NCBI GenBank assembly: GCA_900537185.1
Contig: LS999829.1
Coordinates: 248,275-312,274, forward strand
Direction of reading: 5' to 3'
DNA length: 64,000 bases
Origin: Cytophagales bacterium Alg240-R148
GTDB taxonomy: Bacteria > Bacteroidota > Bacteroidia > Cytophagales > Cyclobacteriaceae
In this document: piece by piece, positions 31,947-40,939 of the stretch
Layout of the letters: the number at the start of each line of letters is the position of its first letter
Numbering within the stretch: the stretch's first letter is position 1
The notes under the pieces: model-generated
The model's input: only the letters and a program-made list of their open reading frames with translations
What the model was told of the DNA's origin: nothing
Databases searched by the model: none
Program-made: the position numbers and the translations under genes

Positions 31947-33350
31947 TTATACCTCTACTTTTTTCCACTTGCCTTTTTTAAAGAAGATTATGTTTGCAGT
32001 GGCCAGTACCACTATGGCAAGTGCTACTGCTATGAACATTCCTTTAGGCCCTATTTCTAAATGTATTGCTAGAAAGTAAGACAACGGCAATTGCAAAACC
32101 CAATAACTAAAAAAGTTAATGATGGTAGGGGTTCGTGTATCGCCTGCGCCATTAAATGCCATGCCAATGACCATGCCATAGGCAAAAAAGACATACCCCA
32201 CTCCAATATAGCGCAAAGACATGGCGCCTATTGCCACAACTTTTGGGTCTGTTCTGAACAAGGTTATAAAATGTTCTCCAAAAAGCAGGAAAAATACGCT
32301 GATAATGCCCAGGTAAACCATACAAAAATGGGCAGTTCTCCAAACACTTTTTTCAGCTCGTTCCGGTTCTTTTGCACCCAGGTTTTGACCTACCAGCGTA
32401 GCTGCAGCACTTGCCATGCCCCAAGCGGGTAAAATGGTGAACATGATGATTCTTATGGAAATGGTATACCCAGCCACTACTTGAGAACCAAATTCTGCAC
32501 TGATGCGCATTAAAAACATCCAACTCAAGGTGCCAATCATGTACTGGCCAACTCCACCCAACGAAATTCGGATGATGTTTTTGATGATGGGCCATTCAAT
32601 TTTTAAATGTTTTTTTAGTATGGTTATAGTATTCTTACCATTGCTGAGCACAAAAATTTGGTACAGTACTCCAATAGAACGGCCTATGGTGGTGGCAATT
32701 GCGGCACCTTTTAAACCAAGCTCAGGGAAAAAGCCGATGCCAAAAATTAGCATGGGATCTAGAAATATATTTAGCCCATTGGCAAGTATCAAAGTTCTAA
32801 GCGCCAAATGGGCATCCCCTGCACCCCGAAGTGCCGAATTGAAAAGAAACAACAACATAATGATGAGGTTGCAACCCAGCAATATTCTGGTAAACCCACT
32901 GCCTTTTGAGATAACCTCTGAGGAGGCGCCCATCAAGGCCAAAATTTCTTCTGCATAAGAAACGCCCACGATAGCAAAAACTACGGATACTACAAACATT
33001 ATCACCATCCCTTGGAAAACAATGGACCCTGCTTGTTCTGGTTTCTTTTCACCCACGCGCCTACTGACCATGGCCATTACCGACATGCTAAGGCCCAATG
33101 CAATAGCGAACAAGATGACGATAACCGATTCGGTAAAACCCACCGCGGCTACTGCGTCGTTTCCAATTTTAGAAACAAAGAAGATGTCTACAATGGCAAA
33201 AATGGATTCCATCATCATTTCGATGATCATGGGAATGGCCAACACAAAGATGGCTTTGTTGATGTTTCCGGAAGTAATGTTTTTTTCTTTCCCCCGGATG
33301 GTTCGTACAAAAAACTTAAAATAATCTAAGATTGATTTATTATGAGGCAT
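31947..33350 (-). CDS. MATE family efflux transporter
   Basis: 467 aa from Met 33350 (PHNKSILDYFKFF); a Met 14 codons upstream is possible. Twelve hydrophobic helices. Typical MATE features: NKAIFVLAIPMIIEMMMESI, IVDIFFVSKIGNDAVAAVGF, ALRGAGDAHLALRTLILANG with LNIFLDPMLIFG, and AFNGAGDTRTPTIINFFSYW with VLQLPLSY in the C-terminal half. It is an inner-membrane Na+/H+-driven exporter of drugs or metabolites. Monocistronic. Confidence 0.9.
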   Translation of the reverse strand: MPHNKSILDYFKFFVRTIRGKEKNITSGNINKAIFVLAIPMIIEMMMESIFAIVDIFFVSKIGNDAVAAVGFTESVIVILFAIALGLSMSVMAMVSRRVGEKKPEQAGSIVFQGMVIMFVVSVVFAIVGVSYAEEILALMGASSEVISKGSGFTRILLGCNLIIMLLFLFNSALRGAGDAHLALRTLILANGLNIFLDPMLIFGIGFFPELGLKGAAIATTIGRSIGVLYQIFVLSNGKNTITILKKHLKIEWPIIKNIIRISLGGVGQYMIGTLSWMFLMRISAEFGSQVVAGYTISIRIIMFTILPAWGMASAAATLVGQNLGAKEPERAEKSVWRTAHFCMVYLGIISVFFLLFGEHFITLFRTDPKVVAIGAMSLRYIGVGYVFFAYGMVIGMAFNGAGDTRTPTIINFFSYWVLQLPLSYFLAIHLEIGPKGMFIAVALAIVVLATANIIFFKKGKWKKVEV

Positions 33351-33620
33351 AATTAACGGTTTTGTAAATGATAAGAAAGTGTCGAGCGACACGGATACGA
33401 GGCAACCGTTAAGACTTCATAGGCATGGAGTGTGTTTATATTCGCCTCAAATTTAGGCAATTACTTTAGAGCTTTCAAATAGAAGGCCCAACTTTGTTTA
33501 AAAAACGGACAATCTTCTATTTTTGTTTCGGCATTTGGTTTTTTTATGCAATTTAAAGCAGAGTCAAGAACTTTAATGTGGAATTAAATTTGTGGATTGT
33601 TCTAAATAAAAAAAGACGGT

Positions 33621-34328
33621 ATGAGCTTTTTAAAGGCAGAATGGAGAAAATTGGTTTTGGCCAATTATACCATAGACCAAGAGGTATTGGAACCTTTTGT
33701 TCCCCCAAAAACAGAATTGGATCTTTGGAAGGGCAAATGTTATGTGAGTTTGGTGGGGTTCATGTTTCTGAATATCCAGTTGCTTGGTGTTCCAGTACCT
33801 TTTCATAAAAACTTTGAAGAGGTAAACCTTCGGTTTTATGTGCGGTACAAAGATGTATCCGGTTGGAAAAGAGGGGTTGTTTTTATTAAGGAAATTGTGC
33901 CAAAGCCAGCATTGACATTTGTGGCCAACACCATTTACAAAGAACATTACCAGACCTTGCCCATGCAGCACTTTTGGAGCAGCAATGAGAAAATCAGGAC
34001 CGTGGCATATTCTTGGAAATTGCATGGACAAGAACACAGCATCCGAGTAAAAGCTGCCTTGGCGCCCGAAGCTATTGCCAGAGATTCAGAAGGGGAGTTT
34101 ATTACCGAACATTATTGGGGATATACCAAAGCAAATGATAGAAATTCTTTCGAATACGAAGTGACGCACCCGCGTTGGGAAGGATATGAGGTATTGGATT
34201 ATGACATTAAAGTCGATTTTTCTGCAGTTTATGGGCAAGCGTTTGAAGTCTTGAACCAGATGAATCCCGTGTCTGTTATGCTGGCAGAAGGATCTGAAAT
34301 TACTGTAGAAAACAAGCGGAAAATTTAG
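33621..34328 (+). CDS. DUF2071 (YqjF-like) protein
   Basis: A 235-aa cytosolic protein: FLKAEWRKLVLANYTIDQEV, LEPFVPPKTELDLWKGKCYV, SLVGFMF, VNLRFYVRYKDVSGWKRGVV, the canonical YqjF/DUF2071 pattern. It is only distantly related to the cassette-borne DUF2071 gene at 9583-10311 and is not flanked by attC-like repeats. Role unknown. Its stop is 1 bp from the end of the convergent regulator gene. Confidence 0.85.
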   Translation: MSFLKAEWRKLVLANYTIDQEVLEPFVPPKTELDLWKGKCYVSLVGFMFLNIQLLGVPVPFHKNFEEVNLRFYVRYKDVSGWKRGVVFIKEIVPKPALTFVANTIYKEHYQTLPMQHFWSSNEKIRTVAYSWKLHGQEHSIRVKAALAPEAIARDSEGEFITEHYWGYTKANDRNSFEYEVTHPRWEGYEVLDYDIKVDFSAVYGQAFEVLNQMNPVSVMLAEGSEITVENKRKI

Positions 34329-34329
34329 A

Positions 34330-36441
34330 TTATTTTATTTCCAGCCCGTCTTTTTCCAGCATTATTTTAACCTCGTTATGCTCTTGCCAAAACTGGGCTT
34401 TCATGTCTTCTAGTGTTGGCCGAAATTCGGCATGAGCAGATAATTCTTGTATAATAGGATCCTTATCAAAAAATAAGATGAACCAATATAAGAATTTACC
34501 TTGTGCAGTGAATGCCTTGAAGTGTTCCATTCCTTTTTCAAAATCACCTATAGTGGCATAATAAGAGGCCCAACTCAGGTCTCTGTAAATGGATTGGTCG
34601 TTTTGAGCAAAATTTTTGTACTTTTCAAGATAGTGCTGGGCAGAATCTTTTTCTTCCAGCTGCATTAAGGTGTAGGCAATTTTAATGTCTTCACTTTGAA
34701 ACACTTCAAAACCCATGGTGTTTTGTCGCTGGAGCATACGCTGGTAGTAATGCCAGGCATCTTCAAACGCTTGGTTGGTGTAACATACTTTGGCTACTTC
34801 TTGTAAGATGTCTATCCTGCTGCTATCTTTTTCTAAAGTAGAGAGAAGTTCTTGTTTGGCTCTGTCTAAATTTTGGTGGGAGGCAAGCAGTATATAAACT
34901 TTTAAGTATTGAGAATAAAGGTTGTCTGGATAAAAATCAAGTGATTTATGGATGTAAAACTCAGCTTCCTTTATAAAACCTGACTGCACCAAGGCATTGC
35001 TCAGATGCAGGTAGGAAAAACTGGTAGCGGCAGAATCTTGCTGTACCAACAAGGTTTTGATGCCTTTGAGGGCATGTTTTAAATACTTTTTGGAGTCGGG
35101 TAATTTGGTAGAATAAATATCTGAAAGTGAGTTGTGCACCCACAATGTGTTTGGGCTGTATGCCAAAACTTTTTCGAAATAATTAATGGCCAATTGGTAT
35201 TGTTCATCCTGCACATAAAAAAAGGCTTTTGCGATTAGACTAACTCCAATATCTGGGTCCAATAACATGGCCTTGTCGGCATAGGTGTTTATTTCTGAGC
35301 TGTAGCGTTTGTCTTTTTTGAAAATATCTAAATAATAATAACAGATGGCGGTTAAAGCATAGGCATGGGCAAATTTAGGATCTTCTTGGATGGCGCTGTC
35401 GTACAATACAATTGCATTGTTCAGTCCTTCGTGTGTTTCTTTTTGACTTTGCTCCATTCCTTTTAAATAATAGTCGTAGGCTACTAAGTTTTCCGTCGGT
35501 ACTTTTTCAATGCGTTTTTGCTCTTCTGGTGTAATTACAGCCTGTACTTCCTTGGCAATTTTTTGGGCCACTTCCATTTGAAGTGCAAAGATGTCTTCCG
35601 CTTCTCTTTCGTACTGTTCCGACCACAAGTGTTTGTCTGTTTTAGCCTCGATGAGCTGGATGGTCAACAGAATTTTGTTGCCGACCTTTTGCCCACTTCC
35701 CTCTACAAAATAGTGCACACCCAAAGCATCGGAGAGTTCTGGAATAGTTTTGTTGGCGTTTCTGAATTTTTCAACCGAAGTCCGACTCGTCACTTCTAGT
35801 GCCTCTACTTTTTGTAGGTTGTCTAAAATAGCTTCCATTAGACCGTTGATGATGTATACATTGCTGCTATCGTTGCTGTCGTTTTTAAAAGGAAGTACGG
35901 CAATTGATTTGTCCAACACCATTTCAGTTCCGACGCCATCGTCTGTCATCCAAAAAAACAAGGCGATTGATAGCGATACCAGCACCATGGCCGCGTACAA
36001 TTTGCGGTTTTTGGAAGGATTCGCGTTGTCGGTTGTAAAGGGGGTAGGAGGTGTACTGGTTGCAATAGTTGAAGATTCCTTTGGTGTTGTATCGGTTTGG
36101 TGCGCCACTTTGTTGGCTTCTCCTGGGGTATAACCATATTCCTCTCTGAAACACTTGGTAAAATAGGAGGTACTGCTGAACCCAACTTGGAAAGAAATTT
36201 CAGAAATGTTCAAAGAAGGGTCTTTTAATAAGTTCTTGGCTCGGTGCAGCCGAACTTTTCGGATGTAAACACTTACTGAAACACCGGTATGTTTTTTAAC
36301 TTTTCTTAATAAATTGGACCTGCTCATGGCCATACGATCGGCCAATTCGGTTACACCAAATGCCTCATCCGATAGATTTTCTTCAATAGTTGCGACTACA
36401 TTATTTAAGAACGCATTGTTCTCTCTCAAAAAATCCGACAT
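34330..36441 (-). CDS. Membrane-anchored AraC-family regulator with TPR sensor domain
   Basis: 703 aa from Met 36441 (SDFLRENNAFLNNVVA); an upstream Met adds 17 residues. AraC-type double HTH at about 10-110 (VTELADRMAMSRSNLLRKVK; ISEISFQVGFSSTSYFTKCF). A transmembrane helix at about 150-170 (LYAAMVLVSLSIALFFW). Then a TolB/FlgO-like domain (SIAVLPFKNDSNDSSNVYII) and about eight TPR-like repeats to the end. DNA binding in the cytoplasm with a periplasmic sensor resembles ToxR/CadC logic. Likely regulates the divergent ankyrin gene through the 20-bp repeats between them. Confidence 0.85.
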   Translation of the reverse strand: MSDFLRENNAFLNNVVATIEENLSDEAFGVTELADRMAMSRSNLLRKVKKHTGVSVSVYIRKVRLHRAKNLLKDPSLNISEISFQVGFSSTSYFTKCFREEYGYTPGEANKVAHQTDTTPKESSTIATSTPPTPFTTDNANPSKNRKLYAAMVLVSLSIALFFWMTDDGVGTEMVLDKSIAVLPFKNDSNDSSNVYIINGLMEAILDNLQKVEALEVTSRTSVEKFRNANKTIPELSDALGVHYFVEGSGQKVGNKILLTIQLIEAKTDKHLWSEQYEREAEDIFALQMEVAQKIAKEVQAVITPEEQKRIEKVPTENLVAYDYYLKGMEQSQKETHEGLNNAIVLYDSAIQEDPKFAHAYALTAICYYYLDIFKKDKRYSSEINTYADKAMLLDPDIGVSLIAKAFFYVQDEQYQLAINYFEKVLAYSPNTLWVHNSLSDIYSTKLPDSKKYLKHALKGIKTLLVQQDSAATSFSYLHLSNALVQSGFIKEAEFYIHKSLDFYPDNLYSQYLKVYILLASHQNLDRAKQELLSTLEKDSSRIDILQEVAKVCYTNQAFEDAWHYYQRMLQRQNTMGFEVFQSEDIKIAYTLMQLEEKDSAQHYLEKYKNFAQNDQSIYRDLSWASYYATIGDFEKGMEHFKAFTAQGKFLYWFILFFDKDPIIQELSAHAEFRPTLEDMKAQFWQEHNEVKIMLEKDGLEIK

Positions 36442-36525
36442 AAGCGCATGGTTTGTTTTTACAATAATCGACACGAATGGAATCAAATGCAAGCCACTTT
36501 AAAATCGATTAAGGATAGGCATGCA

Positions 36526-36600
36526 TCATAATTGATAGGCCTTGCGCATAATTGATAGCCTTGGAGCATAATTGGAAGCTTTTGCAGCATGCTTGATTTT
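36526..36600. promoter_or_regulatory. 20-bp-period direct repeats between the AraC-TPR and ankyrin genes
   Basis: GCATAATTGATAGCCTTG-like units start at 36526, 36546 and 36566 (exactly 20 bp apart), with a weaker fourth at 36586 (AGCATGCTTGATTTTT). They lie midway in the 226-bp divergent intergenic region. A two-turn helical period of direct repeats is what stacked AraC-type regulators bind, so autoregulation plus control of the divergent operon is inferred. Confidence 0.6.
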
Positions 36601-36667
36601 TGAATAAAATGTATTTACAGACCTTTGAATCAACGAAATAATCGTTTCACTAAAACAAAAAAAACGA

Positions 36668-37258
36668 ATGAAAAATTTTAAATTAAATTATCTACAGCCC
36701 CTTTTCAAATCTGTTCTGGTAGGCCTTATCTTTTTATCCTTTTCTTGTACCGGGCAAGGTAGCAATACAAGGCAAAAAGAAGTAAAAAGCGAAAAGCCTT
36801 CTTTGGGCATCCACGAAGCGACGTTTATGGGCAATGTAACTGCTTTAAAATGGTATATAGACAACAAAGAAGGCTTAGATGATAAGGACCAGTACGGTTC
36901 CACTCCTTTGACCATTGCCTGTACATTTGGAAAAACAGATTTGGCCTTGATGTTGATAAATGGGGGTGCCAATATAAACGCATTGTCGGCCGATGGTTCT
37001 ACTCCTTTGCATACAGCGGCTTTTTTCTGTAGACTTGAGGTAGTAAAAGCGCTTTTAGATGCTGGAGCAGATACACAAGTGAACAATAGTTATGGAAGCA
37101 CGGCGTTGGCTTCTGTACTAGCACCTTTTAACCAAGTAAAACCAATATATGACCAACTGAGTACCAGTTTAGGGCCAATGGGATTAAAATTGGACTACGA
37201 ATTTCTTGAAAAAAACAGGCCCGTGGTGGCTCAAATGATCCAAGAAAAACTTAATTAA
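36668..37258 (+). CDS. Ankyrin-repeat lipoprotein
   Basis: A 196-aa protein with a hydrophobic leader and lipobox (VGLIFLSFSCTGQ, Cys about 27). At least three ankyrin repeats at about residues 47-150: YGSTPLTIACTFGKTDLALM, DGSTPLHTAAFFCRLEVVKA, YGSTALASVLAP. The C-terminal helix ends RPVVAQMIQEKLN. Ankyrin repeats bind proteins. It is followed after 1 bp by the acyltransferase gene, so the two are one operon, opposite the AraC-TPR regulator. Confidence 0.85.
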   Translation: MKNFKLNYLQPLFKSVLVGLIFLSFSCTGQGSNTRQKEVKSEKPSLGIHEATFMGNVTALKWYIDNKEGLDDKDQYGSTPLTIACTFGKTDLALMLINGGANINALSADGSTPLHTAAFFCRLEVVKALLDAGADTQVNNSYGSTALASVLAPFNQVKPIYDQLSTSLGPMGLKLDYEFLEKNRPVVAQMIQEKLN

Positions 37259-37259
37259 T

Positions 37260-38360
37260 ATGGACGCACAACAACGGAGGTACGATATAGATTGGCTCAG
37301 AGTAATTGCAATTGCTCTGTTGCTAATTTACCACATTGCCATAGGTTTCCAGCCTTGGGGCATTTTTATTGGTTTTATTACCAACAAAGATACACTAGAG
37401 CCCCTTTGGGTACCCATGTCTGCTTTGAACGTGTGGAGGATCCCACTGCTGTTTTTTGTATCGGGCATGGGGGTTTATTTTGCCATTCAAAGGAGAACTT
37501 GGAAACAACTCTTAACGGAAAGAGCACGCCGCATTCTTCTTCCATTTATGTTTGGAGTGGCCATTGTAGTACCTTTACATGTTTATATTTGGCAACTTTA
37601 TTACCACCAACCCTTCCGGCACCCCTTGCACGCATCTCATTTGTGGTTTTTGGGTAATATTTTGGTGTATACATCGGTAATGGCTCCATTGTTTTTTTAT
37701 CTAAAAAACAAACCCCTCAGCAGTCTGAGTAAGTTTTTAAAGGCCCTTTGCCAGCACCCTTTTGCACTGGTGGTATTTATTATCCCATTTGTACTAGAAG
37801 TGGTATTGGTAAATCCAGAAAGCTTTGAAGTTTATGCTTATACCTACCATGGTTTTTGGAATGGATTCGTAGCTTTTTTTATTGGTTTTTGTTGGGTTTA
37901 CGCAGGCAAGACCCTTTGGGAAAGAGCGGCCATATGGTGGTGGGTATTTTTAACCCTTGCTTTGTCTTTGTTTGTTTGGAGGGCACTGGTGTTTGAGCTT
38001 AAAAGCCCGGACATTTTAATGGCCACAGAGTCTGTGTTTTGGATTTATGCTATTTTCGGCGTTGCCTACAGGTGGCTGAACAAGCCCAGTAAAACATTGC
38101 GTTATTGCAGTGAAGCAGCCTATCCAGTGTACATAGTCCATATGTTCTTTTTGTATTTGGGGTCTTATTGGCTCTTTGGTTACCATTGGCATCCGTTGTT
38201 AAAATATTTTCTGCTCCTTGTATTTACATTTGTGGGGTGCCTGTTGTTTTATGAATTGTTTATAAGAAGAATTGGTTTTATGCGGCCTTTGTTTGGTTTG
38301 AAACCCAAAGTAAGAGATAAAAAAGTAATAGAATTAGAAAAAAAGCCCAGTGTACAGTAG
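37260..38360 (+). CDS. Acyltransferase family 3 membrane protein
   Basis: A 366-aa polytopic protein with about ten helices. YDIDWLRVIAIALLLIYHIA carries the Asp/Arg/His signature of the AT3 (NodX/OafA-like) family. WRIPLLFFVSGMGVYFAIQR, ARRILLPFMFGVAIVVPLHV and HLWFLGNILVYT follow. Such enzymes acylate sugars or lipids of the cell surface. It overlaps functionally with its ankyrin partner only by operon position. Confidence 0.88.
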   Translation: MDAQQRRYDIDWLRVIAIALLLIYHIAIGFQPWGIFIGFITNKDTLEPLWVPMSALNVWRIPLLFFVSGMGVYFAIQRRTWKQLLTERARRILLPFMFGVAIVVPLHVYIWQLYYHQPFRHPLHASHLWFLGNILVYTSVMAPLFFYLKNKPLSSLSKFLKALCQHPFALVVFIIPFVLEVVLVNPESFEVYAYTYHGFWNGFVAFFIGFCWVYAGKTLWERAAIWWWVFLTLALSLFVWRALVFELKSPDILMATESVFWIYAIFGVAYRWLNKPSKTLRYCSEAAYPVYIVHMFFLYLGSYWLFGYHWHPLLKYFLLLVFTFVGCLLFYELFIRRIGFMRPLFGLKPKVRDKKVIELEKKPSVQ

Positions 38361-38409
38361 TATCATCTGGGTCTTTTATCTAATTTAACTCAAAATGTAA
38401 TTTTTTCAA

Positions 38410-38712
38410 ATGATCTACATTACCCAATTAATTTTTGTTAAAGACGGACAGGAGTCGGTGTTTTTAGAGTTTGAATCTATGGCCATTCCATTGTTAGAAA
38501 CATACAATGGAAAGGTACTGTATAGGGTTCGGCCCGACAAAGAAAATTTCATTGATGCCGAAGGCGAGTTGCCATACGAAATTCACCTGGTGTCATTTGA
38601 GTCCGAGCAAGATTTCAAGGCTTTTGCACAAGACAAAAAAAGGGACGCTTTCATGCACCTCAAAAAAGCCTCCGTTCGGGCCACTTTAACAACCAAAGGG
38701 CACAAAATGTGA
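38410..38712 (+). CDS. DUF1330-like protein
   Basis: A 100-aa alpha+beta protein of the dimeric ferredoxin-like type: MIYITQLIFVKDGQESVFLE, FESMAIPLLETYNGKVLYRV, EIHLVSFESEQDFKAFAQD. This matches DUF1330 and related small monooxygenase-like folds; no catalytic role is known. It follows the acyltransferase gene by 49 bp and may be part of its transcript. The 240 bp after it hold no recognisable element. Confidence 0.65.
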   Translation: MIYITQLIFVKDGQESVFLEFESMAIPLLETYNGKVLYRVRPDKENFIDAEGELPYEIHLVSFESEQDFKAFAQDKKRDAFMHLKKASVRATLTTKGHKM

Positions 38713-38953
38713 TAATTGTGGAATGGGCTACAAGCCAATGGATACCAAAACTTGAAAACAACTACTTGCTGGATTGTTCATTTAATATTGGGGGCCAACC
38801 CGTTAATATTCTTTGATAAAGGGAGGTGTTTTGTATTGTCCTGTTTTTCCTGCCTTTTAGGCTTTCGCATAACCTTTCCTCCTAAATCCAAAGTTATGGA
38901 TGGGGTCTGTTCGTTAATTAACATACAGTAAATCAATTGGTTAATAAACAGAT

Positions 38954-39937
38954 ATGAAAGCCTATAGTTGCACCAAATATGGCCCACCAGAAGTTCTAAA
39001 ATTAGTAGAGGTGGCAACACCAACACCCAAAGACAATGAAGTGCGGATTAAAATTCATTGCACGAGTGTGACCATGGCCGATCATCGGTTGCGGAGTTTT
39101 ACCATACCTCCGGCATTCTGGTTGCCAGCCAAAATAATGTTGGGTTGGAACCGACCGAAAAAATCTATATTGGGTATGGAGGTAGCGGGAGTGGTGGATG
39201 CTTGTGGCGCCAATGTCAAAAATTTTAAGGCAGGCGACCGCGTATTTGCTGCAACGTTAGCAACTTTTGGAGGTTATGCTGAATTTGTCTGCCTGGACCA
39301 ATCTGGGCCCATTGTAAAAATTCCACCAACAATAGAATATTCCCAAGCTGCTGCCATTCCTATTGGGGCACGTACGGCGCTGCACTATTTGAAGAAACTG
39401 GATATTAAAAAGGGCAAGAAAATGCTGGTGTATGGTGCTTCAGGAAGCGTGGGCACCTATTTGGTCCAATTGGCAAACCACCAAGGATATGCGGTAACAG
39501 GGGTTTGCAGCAAAAAGAATCAAAATTTAGTGCACAGCCTTGGAGCAAAAAAAGTGCTGGACTACGAGCATCCGGAATTTTTTAGACAATTGGAGGCATA
39601 CGATGTTGTATTCCTGGCGGTGGATAAAATGCCTTTTGAACTTATAAAAGACCATATGGAACCCCATGGAACCTATGTAAATGTAACTGCACCTGTAAAA
39701 AGTTTTCAAATGATTTGGACAGAAATGACCAGCAAGAAAAAGATCTTGGTTGGGGAAAAATCTATAGAAACAGCAGAAGACTTACAAAAACTGGTGGATT
39801 TTGTAGAAACAGGCGAACTTAAAGTGGTAGTAGATCAGGTTTTTTCGTTCGATCAAATGGTGGAGGCCCATCGTTATGTTGATTTAGGACACAAAGTAGG
39901 CAATGTACTGGTAGAGGTGGTCGATTCTAGTAAATAA
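38954..39937 (+). CDS. Zinc-free MDR NAD(P)H reductase (quinone oxidoreductase-like)
   Basis: A 327-aa MDR protein: MKAYSCTKYGPPEVLKLVEV, GMEVAGVVDACGANVKNFKA with GDRVFA, LVYGASGSVGTYLVQLA (NADPH-binding), SLGAKKVLDYEHPEF, and the C-terminal GHKVGNVLVEV. The structural and catalytic zinc Cys clusters are absent, placing it with quinone reductases. Probably reduces quinones or enones. The start is 14 nt after a TTAATAAACAG leader; no SD. Confidence 0.87.
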   Translation: MKAYSCTKYGPPEVLKLVEVATPTPKDNEVRIKIHCTSVTMADHRLRSFTIPPAFWLPAKIMLGWNRPKKSILGMEVAGVVDACGANVKNFKAGDRVFAATLATFGGYAEFVCLDQSGPIVKIPPTIEYSQAAAIPIGARTALHYLKKLDIKKGKKMLVYGASGSVGTYLVQLANHQGYAVTGVCSKKNQNLVHSLGAKKVLDYEHPEFFRQLEAYDVVFLAVDKMPFELIKDHMEPHGTYVNVTAPVKSFQMIWTEMTSKKKILVGEKSIETAEDLQKLVDFVETGELKVVVDQVFSFDQMVEAHRYVDLGHKVGNVLVEVVDSSK

Positions 39938-40001
39938 TTTGTCGTTATCTACTTATTAATTGGATCAAATCAATTATCTTATTGATTTAAGTGAGCAAAA
40001 T

Positions 40002-40475
40002 ATGCCAATAGAATTTTTAAAAACGGAGGATTTAACAAAAGACGACAGACAAGGTTTGTATCATTTATGGAACAGTGAGTACCCCGCTGGAATAAGTTAT
40101 GCGGCTTTATCGGGTTTTGATATTTACATACAAGGGCTTAGCCAAGCAGAACACGTTTTGGCAAAGGATGAACTAGGCAATGTACTTGGTTGGTACGTTC
40201 AATTTGTAAGAGGAGGAGCCAATTGGTTTGTTTTAATTATTGATCATAAAGTCCAGCATACGGGATTGGGTAGCAAGTTGTTGAAAATTGCGTGCAAGGA
40301 AGGAACCACCTTGTACGGATGGGTGGTGGACGATGACGACGAAACAAAACTGGATGGAACCATCTACCAATCTCCTTTGGGGTTTTATATTAAAAATGGG
40401 TTTGAATTGATGGAGGAACGGTTGGAGTTAGAAACGATATCCGCTGTAAAAATAAAGTGGGAAGGTTCAAAATGA
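40002..40475 (+). CDS. GNAT family N-acetyltransferase
   Basis: 157 aa from ATG 40002; a TTG at 39960 would add 14 residues and is less likely. The GNAT core is visible: GNVLGWYVQFVRGGANWFVL for strands 3-4, then the acetyl-CoA motif HTGLGSKLLKIACKEG and a final YIKNGFELMEER strand. Substrate unknown. The next gene starts 1 bp after its stop, so they are co-transcribed. Confidence 0.75.
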   Translation: MPIEFLKTEDLTKDDRQGLYHLWNSEYPAGISYAALSGFDIYIQGLSQAEHVLAKDELGNVLGWYVQFVRGGANWFVLIIDHKVQHTGLGSKLLKIACKEGTTLYGWVVDDDDETKLDGTIYQSPLGFYIKNGFELMEERLELETISAVKIKWEGSK

Positions 40476-40476
40476 A

Positions 40477-40908
40477 ATGGGAGACTGGAATAAAATAGAC
40501 CGGTGTTGGCGTGTATATGCAGAGGAAAGAAATTTTGAATTGGATGTTGCAGATCGCAATTATATGCACGGGGTCAATACGAGTTACCAGCTTACTTTTG
40601 GAGGAGTTGTATTAAAATCCACTATTAGGAAAAGCAATCCGAATATAATGTATACATCTGTGTTAACAATAAATGGGCCATTTGGCGGTAAAGACTATGA
40701 ATTTAAAGCAGGTTATATTTACAGAAAATTTTTTATGCTTTGGCCAAAAGATCCTGTGAAAGCCTTGATGAGAGCATTTGATTTGTCTTCGTTTGAAAAA
40801 AATGAAAACCGTATAATAATTAAGATGAAGTGGATGCCTGAAACTAGGGAGCAATTTAAACAAATTGAACATCTCATTGCTTCTGTCCAAGACAAGTATA
40901 AGGCTTGA
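40477..40908 (+). CDS. Hypothetical protein
   Basis: A 143-aa soluble protein without signal peptide. N-terminal WNKIDRCWRVYAEERNFELD, a beta region (SYQLTFGGVVLKSTIRK), then YIYRKFFMLWPKDPVKALMR and a charged C-terminal helix. I recognise no family. It is tightly linked to the acetyltransferase gene upstream, and the next gene starts 32 bp downstream. Confidence 0.6.
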   Translation: MGDWNKIDRCWRVYAEERNFELDVADRNYMHGVNTSYQLTFGGVVLKSTIRKSNPNIMYTSVLTINGPFGGKDYEFKAGYIYRKFFMLWPKDPVKALMRAFDLSSFEKNENRIIIKMKWMPETREQFKQIEHLIASVQDKYKA

Positions 40909-40939
40909 ATTGCCTATGGATGCCTCAAAAACTGAACCA

